Positions 56,843-64,000 of a stretch of 64,000 nt of DNA are shown here, in pieces (the first letter of the stretch is position 1; each line of letters starts with the position of its first letter). The notes beneath the pieces were generated by a model. The model was not told the origin of the DNA. It made no database searches and saw only the letters and a program-made list of their open reading frames with translations. The stretch lies in NCBI GenBank assembly GCA_950097015.1, contig CATNEN010000039.1:12990501-13054500 (forward strand). The letters run 5' to 3'. Origin of the DNA: Macrostomum hystrix. Its lineage: Eukaryota; Platyhelminthes; Macrostomidae. The position numbers and the translations under genes were made by a program.

Positions 56843-57434
56843 AACTTTTTAATGTTTAGTTATGTAAAGATATCACAAACAAAACACAATAAAGATCCAC
56901 GTCTTCAGGTCTGCTTAGTTTATGTCGCGGCGTAGCTTTTAAACTTCAAACTTGAATTTAAACTGAAAAACGTTTAAATGTTTTCTAATCCCCACACTTA
57001 AAGTTCACAATCAGGCCTGAGCACGCCACCTTAGAAATTTAAATCTATGAATTCGCAGTTTACAACGACATTATTTTTCTTTTCTTTTCCAATTATTTTT
57101 ATCCGATTCTTTAAATAAACTGCGAATGCATTTATCTATCCCCTTAAAGCAATAAATAAAAAGCTTGTATGACATCTTTGTTTTACTACGCATGCAAAAT
57201 CGAGGGACACATTAAATTTAAAATTTTTTTATAGTACACATTCAAGATGATTTATCTGCACTGAACAAACCAATTAACACACTACTGCATATTTTAAAGA
57301 AATAAAATAAAAGCAGTTAAAATAATTGGTTTCGTATTATAACCGGCAACTCTTGATTTTTTTGTATAACTTTTTGTTCTAATTTTGAAAATGTTTTAGT
57401 TTTTATTTTTTCACAAACCATGATCGTATTTTCA
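56843..57434. other. Gap between two tandem minus-strand genes
   Basis: About 590 bp of AT-rich DNA serving as the helical-gene promoter and the GPCR 3' flank. A minus-strand AATAAA (plus tttatt) lies at 57402-57407, only about 30 nt after the GPCR stop. Confidence 0.5.
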
Positions 57435-60400
57435 TCAGACGCTACTGATAAATTGTTGGACAAGAATACTAGGATTGTCAGGAAATTGGCTACTATGTTT
57501 AGACGAATTTAAAAGAGGCTTTACATTAAGTTGAGAAGAAGCAGCGCAATTATTTGCTTCCAAATCAGATAGTGAATCGCAAGCTGATGTAGGCATAGTA
57601 ACATTCGCCCGTGTGAAACTTGACATAAGGCCTCGTAACTGAACAAGTGCTTCATTTCTTCGAGCCATTCCTTGACATCTGAAAACTCCAATAAGCACTT
57701 TCTTGTATTCATCATTCATGAACAAGTAGAAGAATGGATTCAAAAATGCATTCATGTAGCACATTATCCAAGAAAGAATATAAATGGAATCTGTCTTTAG
57801 TATGTCAGTCTTCTTCATCATTATCATGTTATCAAGTATATGCCAGGGTAGATTAGCCAGCAGGAATGAGACCAGCACGCATGTAACAATCCGGAATGAC
57901 TTGCTCAGTCGGCCAGCAACAGTCTGCCGTCGAATAGCGGTGCCACTGCGGTGCAGTCGAAGGCCCGTAGAGCTGCTGTCGGACTCATTTGATTGGCTTG
58001 TTTGGCCGCAGCTAATCTTCGCCTGCAGGACCGGCTTAGGGCTGAGAAAACCGCTGCCCTGGGACGGCTGAGCTGCTTTCGGCTGATTCTGAACGTGCCT
58101 CTGAAATGAGAATTTTCGTCAAGTTTTCAGCGCCAAACATTAGCGCTGCAATTCAATTGCGAATCAATCAATTTACAGCTCGCTATTTTAAAGTGTTATT
58201 TTTCGTTTTGCTTGCACTGGAAAAGTAGAAAAAACAAAATCAGCTAATCAATTTCTGATGAAACTAAAGGCGTGCTGCGCGAAGACTAAAATAGAGAAAA
58301 ACTAAATATCGAATCAGAGGCCCTGTATCACTTAGTAGGTCAATAAAGCCTTTCAATATTCCACAACCTATTTTAGATGTTAGTTTCACTTCAAATATGC
58401 CCATTATATTATACTTGTTCATATATATCTCAAAGATTTAGGCTGCCTTGCGTGCATGCCTATTCAGTGATGCGCGAAGACTAAATAGAGAAAAACTAAA
58501 TATCGAATCAACGACCGGACCTCTATAGATTCGATAATAGATTCAACAGAAAAGAATATGCTTGTAATGAAATGACATATGCTCGAATATTTATGCTTTA
58601 AGCTCCTGCTTCGACTTCGCTTTTGAATATTCGCAACTAATTCGATTCTATTTAGATCCTGCTGCGATTCTAGCTACGGATCCTTTTAAGATTCTAGCTA
58701 CGGATCCTGCTGCGATTCTAGCTACGGATCCTGCTAAGATTCCAGCTACGGATCCTGCTGCGATTCTAGCTACGGATCCTGCTAAGATTCCAGCTACGGA
58801 TCCTGCTGCGATTCTAGCTACGGATCTTGGTAAGGTTCCAGCTACGGATCTTGGCAAGGTTCCAGCTACGGATCTTGGTAAGGTTCCAGCTACGGATCTT
58901 GGTAAGGTTCCAGCTACGGATCTTGGTAAGGTTCCAGCTACGGATCTTGGTAAGGTTCCAGCTACGGATCTTGGTAAGGTTCCAGCTACGGATCTTGGTA
59001 AGGTTCCAGCTACGGATCTTGGTAAGGTTTCAGCTACGGATCTTGGTAAGATTCTAGCTTCGGATCTTGCTGCGATTCTAGCTCTAATGGCGCTTATTGT
59101 TTAGTACTATAGTTATAGTACTTTTAGTTTTAAAGTATAGATAGCCCAGCTGGGAGATCCAACAACAGTTCGTATATAGCGAACCCTTATATAAGGAAGC
59201 TAAATTATAGAGAACATTCGATTCCCAAAACTGTCAAGGTTAATTCGGAGCCCCGGCATAGCGAGCTGCCAGTTCGAATTCCATTTCAAAGGCCAGATTA
59301 GGCTTCCGCGCCAAATTGACGATAAGTTTGCTGTCAGAATGCTGTGAAACAGCTGTCAACCAAGAACAGAAAACAAATCACTCAATCGACACCGTGTTGT
59401 AACAAGTTCGACCTGATATTCCATTTTTTTCATTCCCGGCGCAAGAAAGTGACGGGGTTCTAGTTCATAGAGCTACATCTCGAGCTTCGATTCCAGTTCA
59501 TATAGCTAAATCTCGTGCTTCGATTCCAGCTCATATAGCTACATCTCGAGCTTCGATTCCAGCTCATATAGCTACATCTCGTGCTTGATCGATTCCAGCT
59601 CATATAGCTACATCTCGTGCTTCGATTCCAGCTCATATAGCTACATCTCGTGCTTCGATTCCAGCTCATATAGCTTCATCTCGTGCTTCGATTCCAGCTC
59701 ATATAGCTACATCTCGTGCTTCGATTCCAGCTCATATAGCTACATCTCGTGCTTCGATTCCAGCTCATATAGCTACATCTCGTGCTTGATCGATTCCAGC
59801 TCATATAGCTACATCTCGCGCTTCCACTTATTTTTATCCACTTAAAAAGCGACAGTACAATTGTCTCATAGCTCTAATAGTGAGGCCAAATAGTACAATA
59901 ACAATTTACATTAGCTCCAAAGATTACGGGGCAACATATGGGCAGGCAGATAAAATAGCCGATGAAGATGAGGCTGTGCATGGAATATCCCCACCGCGGC
60001 ACATTATCCCCTTCAAATTCTGTTACAGAAGTTCCTCATCTATCTGGTCGGTCGCGGTCAGATTTAGGGAGGCCACACAGAGAGAGCTCATTAATCACTG
60101 GGCCATCGCCTTTTAGTTGAACTCTTGGACTGTTTTTGCGCCGCTTGCTAGCCAATTAAGGGTTGGATTTTTTGCCTGCGTCAATTGCACTGGGAGCTTT
60201 GAGGATTTTTGCGACTCTATTGAGTAAATAGGGGCATGTGCAAGATTTTGCCTGTACAAGAACAAGCGCAGAACATGTTTTAGAACTGGTTCAAAGTACA
60301 TTAATTAATTAATTTTGAAATAAAATGTGCGCTACAAGCCTGCCTAACCCTTTAATTCTCTATCCCTCGTAATTAAATCTCCTCTCACGAGTGTACATTA

Positions 60401-63400
60401 AAACCGAACCCAGCCTAACCCTCAAATTCTCTACCCCTCGTGATTTAATCTCGTCTCCCGAGTGTACATTGGAACTGAAGCCCAGCCTAACCCTCGAGTC
60501 TCTTGCGCTTGTGATTTCATCTAGTCACACGAGTGTACATTAAAACTAAACCCAGCCTAACCCTCGATTCCCTACCCCTCATAATTGAATCTCCTCTCCT
60601 GAGTGTACATTGGATCTCAAGCTCAGCCTAACCCTCGATTCTCTACCCCTCATTATTTAATCTCGTCTCCTGAGTGGACATTGGATCTGAAGCTCAGCCT
60701 AACTCTCGATTCTCTACCCATAAAAATTGAATCTCGTCTACCGAGTGTACATTGAAACTGAAACCATACCTAACCCTTAATTCTCTAAACCCATAAAACG
60801 TAAATATTGTATTTCTAGAGTACATATTGCAGCCCCACCCTAAACCCTAAATTCTTTAACAATTTGAAATGTACCAACAGCATTGTTCAAAGCCTATAGC
60901 TGAACTTTTGTCTAACAACAAACTACTTTTCCTTAGTAAGTTAGTTAGTAAACTATCAGCTTGTTAATCTGACTTCGATTCCTCTACATCAGGGGTAGGC
61001 AAACTTATTTGCCGGCGGGCCAAAGAGAGAACCGGGCCAAAGGACGACAGCGGGCCGCATTGACTGTATAAATATGAGATAGGGGAGAGATGAGACACGG
61101 GAGAGATTAGACACGGGAGAGATAAGACATGGGAGAGATTAGACACGGGAGAGATAAGACAGGGGAGAGATTAGACACGGGAGAGATAAGACAGGGGAGA
61201 CATTAGACACGGGAGAGATTAGACACGGGAGAGATAAGACAGGGGAGAGATTAGACACGGGAGAGATGAGACACGGGAGAGATAAGACACGGGAGAGATG
61301 GGACACGAGAGCGATGAGACACGGGAGAGATTAGACACGAGAGCGATGAGACACAGGAGAGATTAGACACGGGAGAGATGAGACACGGGAGAGATTAGAC
61401 ACGGGAGAGATTAGACACGAGAGAGATGAAACAGGACACTGTAGATGTCAGAAGGGGCAACGGGCCGGATTTGGGAGCTTCGAGCGGCCCGCGGGCCGGA
61501 GTTTGCCGCCCCTGCTCTACATCCAGGAAATCCTGAAGCGTCACTTCATTTTTCGTGTCTATTTGACCGCGCAAAGAAATTTTTTGCCTATTTTTAAACA
61601 AAGCCAAAAATGCAGAGAGAAGACAACCAGAGCCTAGTCAGAGGATCTGTGATTTCATAGCCTGACAGCGGCTTCCCTATCTCGTCCATGGGATAATAAT
61701 CTTCCGTAGGCCGGGGGAGTCCTACTCGGGGGATGGGGGGAGGCTTTCGCGCCGCTGAGGAATCTTGTCGAAAAGAATCCAGAAAGTTAGACTTCTGCTT
61801 GCATTATTTTTCTGGAAGCACATCCCCAAGCTTGTATTGTAGGCCGAGCATAGATAGATCCATCTGTGAAACTTCTCAGTCCGTATTAATTTCTTATTCG
61901 CTAATCTTTCTTTCTTCCCCATTTCAGCGGATTTCTTTCGTTCTCTGAAATTTCTCGGACTCTCTTACACCCAATGTCAAAATATCAGCTGAATTCTATG
62001 AGATTTGGCACGAAAAGATGATTAAGTAAAAATAAAGCAACTTATTCTAAGCATTGTTTGCCAATCGCGCTTGCTTGCGTTTGCTTTTCAACAATATCGG
62101 CCACCGATCAATCAATGGCACCGTTCTAGTTTCGTCTGCCACAATTTCCCAGCAAAAACTTGCCCGCTAAATCTACCAACATGTCGGCGGCCTATCTAAG
62201 CAGGAGTGGGCTGAAAATCCTACGTGTCTATATATTACACGATCCCGGGATTATTCCTGGATTTATGTCATATGCTGTCTACATTTCTCCCTTTTTATAC
62301 GGAAGGAATTGAAAAGTGTAGACAGTAAACTGAACCAGTGCCATCAGGCAGTACAATCAGTAACTCTAGTTATGATTTGTATATATAGCTAGCCCTAGGC
62401 GATTTCACTTTACTTTTGTTCCTCTAAACATTTCCTTGTTGCTTTTGCACTCATAAAAATAGCAGTCTACTAGTTTTCACGGGCTTGGCAAAGGCAAAAA
62501 GTTTCGCACTCCTGTCCTTTACCGAGAAACTATACTAAGCAAGCTTACGATTGGCTGTTACATGCCCACCCCACGCCGATGTTATCTCGTCCTCGCGTCT
62601 TGCGCTGATTGGTTCTCCTAGAATTCAAACCTTCCTCCTGACAATTTAGGTGCGCCCAGCCAGCCAATGGTAACCAATGCATTTTTGAAAGTTCATTAAG
62701 TGTAAAGAAGATATCGCTTCTTCTTGGCACTTTCAAAGTCTTGTGTATAGCATGGACTGGAAAAAATTAATATTTGCATAAGAGCTGCGGGCAATGACAC
62801 ATGATTTGGTGACACTAGACCCACAGCCAGCGAGGAGGCAATTCTGCCCATTTCGCTGACTCCTGAGCACACACGCACACAGATACTGTACGCAGGCCCA
62901 CGCTCACACAGGGTGTGTACATCTGCCCTGACTTTCTCATCGTCAGGCAGTGTACACTTCCACTTGAGGCTGGCCCTCAAGGGAGGCAAACGCGTTAGAC
63001 CGCTCAGCCGCTGACCCCAGCAAAATTTCTGATCAAGATGATGCTGAGAACAGAAATGCACAGAAATACTACTCAAATATTATTGTAGTCTTCAAAAACG
63101 ATTATGGGTCTCGTAACGATTTCTTCTCAAATACCTCAGCTTGAGTTTTACCTAGGGCTACTGATTTTACATTTCCAATCGAAGAAAGCCTTCCCCTCAT
63201 TACCGGCGTTGTTGTTTCGAAACAGATCGCCAGCACTCGCTCCTTGCCTGAGGCTTAAGTTGAGCAATCGTGCGCTTTCGCTCGCAAGGCATCGAAATCC
63301 CATGCTCTTTTCTAGCCAAACTAATATCCGGATCGTGGCAGATTAGTTTCATTTCTGGACTTGGCGTGTGGTACTAGCTCGCTCTGGGGTCACTCACCTG

Positions 63401-64000
63401 AGCAGTGATTTCAGAGAGGACTCATCCGGCTGATTATTAAGAAATGCAATGATTTTGGGGCCTAATCTGCTATAGACGTCACTGACAGGAGAGACTTAAT
63501 CGAAACTGCTCGTCCATTCTCCTGCTTACCCTGAGCAGAGTCCCATCCGTCCCCCTGCTCACCCTGAGCAGAGTCCCATCCGTCCCCCTGCTCACCCTGA
63601 GCAGAGTCCCATCCGTCCCCCTGCTCACCCTGAGCAGAGTCACATCCACCCCCCCTGCTCACCCTGAGCAGAGTCCCATCCGTCCCCCTGCTCACCCTGA
63701 GCAGAGTTCTTGCACCGCAGCCGCCTGCGGCAGCTGAGCGGTCGCGACCGCTCCGAAGTATCCGCATGACGACGGCGGAGTAGAAGAACACAAGCAGGAT
63801 TACGGGGATGTACAATGCCAGAGTTCTCTGCACCAGCGCCGCCGTGGGATTCTTGTAGATGGGATGCGAGCAGGTTTTAGGATCGGAAATCGCTCGATAA
63901 TTGGTTGCAACAACCCACACTGGGAATGTGAGAATATTTCTGACGGCGGTGAAGATCCATAGTCCGATACAAAGGCGAATCTGATTGGCTCTGTGCATCC
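57435..64000 (-). CDS. Class A (rhodopsin-like) GPCR, 3' part; 5' part outside window
   Basis: Two exons are visible: 63696 to beyond 64000, and 57435-58100 (last exon). Donor AGG|GTGAGC and acceptor TTTCAG|AGG are both phase 0. The upstream exon encodes TM4 (IRLCIGLWIFTAVRNILTF), an ECL2 with the conserved Cys (DPKTCSHPIY) and TM5 (LALYIPVILLVFFYSAVVMR). The last exon encodes a long Ser/Gln-rich third loop, TM6 (FRIVTCVLVSFLLANLPW, with Asn-Leu-Pro where most have Cys-Trp-x-Pro) and TM7 ending in NPFFYLF (NPxxY). The tail is about 115 aa. There is no TM7 lysine at the retinal position, so it is not an opsin; a peptide-type receptor is likely but the ligand is unknown. TM1-3 lie beyond the right edge. 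The 5.6 kb intron is packed with repeats. Confidence 0.85.
58281..58510. repeat. About 40-bp direct repeat pair in the GPCR intron
   Basis: gcgcgaagactaaa, atagagaaaaactaaat and atcgaatca occur at about 58276-58316 and again at about 58471-58510, spaced about 195 bp. It may be a duplicated segment or ends of an unknown element. Confidence 0.7.
58655..59085. repeat. 24-bp minisatellite in the GPCR intron
   Basis: About 18 copies. The left third carries gattctagctacggatcc and tgctgc; the right two-thirds carry ccagctacggatcttgg and taaggtt. The shift between versions is abrupt, near 58825. Confidence 0.95.
59086..59454. other. GPCR intron, unique
   Basis: No feature recognised. Confidence 0.5.
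59455..59822. repeat. 33-bp minisatellite in the GPCR intron
   Basis: About 11 copies containing cagctcatatagctacat and ctcgtgcttcgattc, with an extra gatc in two copies. Confidence 0.95.
60340..60850. repeat. About 71-bp degenerate tandem repeat
   Basis: Seven diverged units. Each contains gcctaaccct, attctctacccctc, ttaatctcgtctcc and gagtgtacatt. The most decayed copies are on the right. Confidence 0.85.
60990..61514. mobile_element. hAT-type MITE carrying a 16-bp minisatellite
   Basis: The element is 525 bp with ends caggggtaggcaaac and gagtttgccgcccctg. Both are followed inward by ggcgggcc / gcccgcgggccgg, the usual look of hAT non-autonomous termini. It is flanked by perfect 8-bp duplications ctctacat (60982-60989 and 61515-61522), the hAT target-site length. 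The interior consists of the 16-bp array at 61080-61435 and short unique shoulders; there is no transposase. Confidence 0.92.
61080..61435 (-). repeat. 16-bp minisatellite inside the hAT MITE
   Basis: About 22 copies of the gagacacgggagagat family, many with the attagacacgg variant. Same family as the arrays at 1838, 3237 and 19541. Confidence 0.96.
61523..62769. other. GPCR intron, unique
   Basis: No exon recognised. A cluster of CCAAT/ATTGG motifs lies at about 62548-62680. Confidence 0.45.
62770..63015 (-). mobile_element. SINE-B, antisense, internally deleted
   Basis: Reverse complement of SINE-B: tail side gagctgcgggcaatgacac, central ttctcatcgtcaggcagtgt, head side aaacgcgttagaccgctcag. 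The body segment with gcgcagccgcgg is missing. Confidence 0.85.
63016..63509. other. GPCR intron, unique
   Basis: No feature recognised. A small plus-strand frame at 63104-63346 has no support. Confidence 0.45.
63510..63715 (-). repeat. 33-bp repeat spanning the GPCR 5' splice site
   Basis: Five to six copies. On the minus strand each contains ACTCTGCTCAGG|GTGAGCAG, the same string that ends the TM4-5 exon. Most copies are 33 bp (eleven codons); one near 63641-63657 carries an extra base. Confidence 0.9.

Noticed and set aside
57784-58071. Plus-strand 95-codon frame
   Set aside because: Antisense to the GPCR last exon.
60340-60850. Interstitial telomere repeat, because units contain cctaaccct
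   Set aside because: Only about nine telomere-like bases per 71-bp unit; the rest is unrelated.

Overview
This is eukaryotic, metazoan DNA. It holds spliced genes with GT/AG introns, orthologues of animal nuclear proteins (Integrator subunit 6, DCAF4, PTAR1), a rhodopsin-type GPCR, Pol III-type SINEs, a mariner with intact ends and reading frame, a hAT-type MITE and a Ty3/gypsy pol fossil. Compact genes with very heavy minisatellite content suggest a non-vertebrate bilaterian (a flatworm or other lophotrochozoan would fit), but the species cannot be fixed from the sequence alone.

Layout. From 1 to about 30.3 kb the window is gene-poor and built largely from tandem arrays (periods 5, 14, 15, 16, 18, 19, 20, 21, 24, 25 and 30 bp). 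Set among them are an intact mariner (14446-15752), SINE copies, a foldback element around 23.86-24.47 kb, and a probable two-exon secreted peptide gene (24527-24896). From 30.9 to 31.6 kb lies a second small secreted-peptide gene with a TATA box and poly(A) signal. From 34.1 to 48.4 kb there are three plus-strand genes: single-exon DCAF4-like (34097-35671), INTS6 (five coding exons, 37213-42989) and PTAR1-like (four visible exons, 44764-48422). From 52.5 kb to the right edge there are two minus-strand genes: a five-exon, 230-aa helical protein (52475-56842) and the 3' part of a class A GPCR (57435 to beyond 64000, with a 5.6 kb intron).

The dominant theme is the tandem repeats. More than 30 separate arrays cover roughly 40 % of the window. 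They fill introns (INTS6 introns 2, 3 and 4; PTAR1 intron 3; helical-gene introns 3 and 4; the GPCR intron) and press directly against exons. Several unit families recur at distant loci, one of them in both orientations. One 16-bp family sits inside a hAT MITE with a perfect 8-bp target duplication. A 51-bp array is made of sequence shared with the 48-bp inverted termini of another element. A 33-bp array at the GPCR exon edge repeats the 5' splice site itself. Most long open reading frames in the window are by-products of these arrays, not genes.

All gene structures were derived by hand from reading frame, splice consensus and remembered family sequences. No alignment, transcript or database evidence was available.
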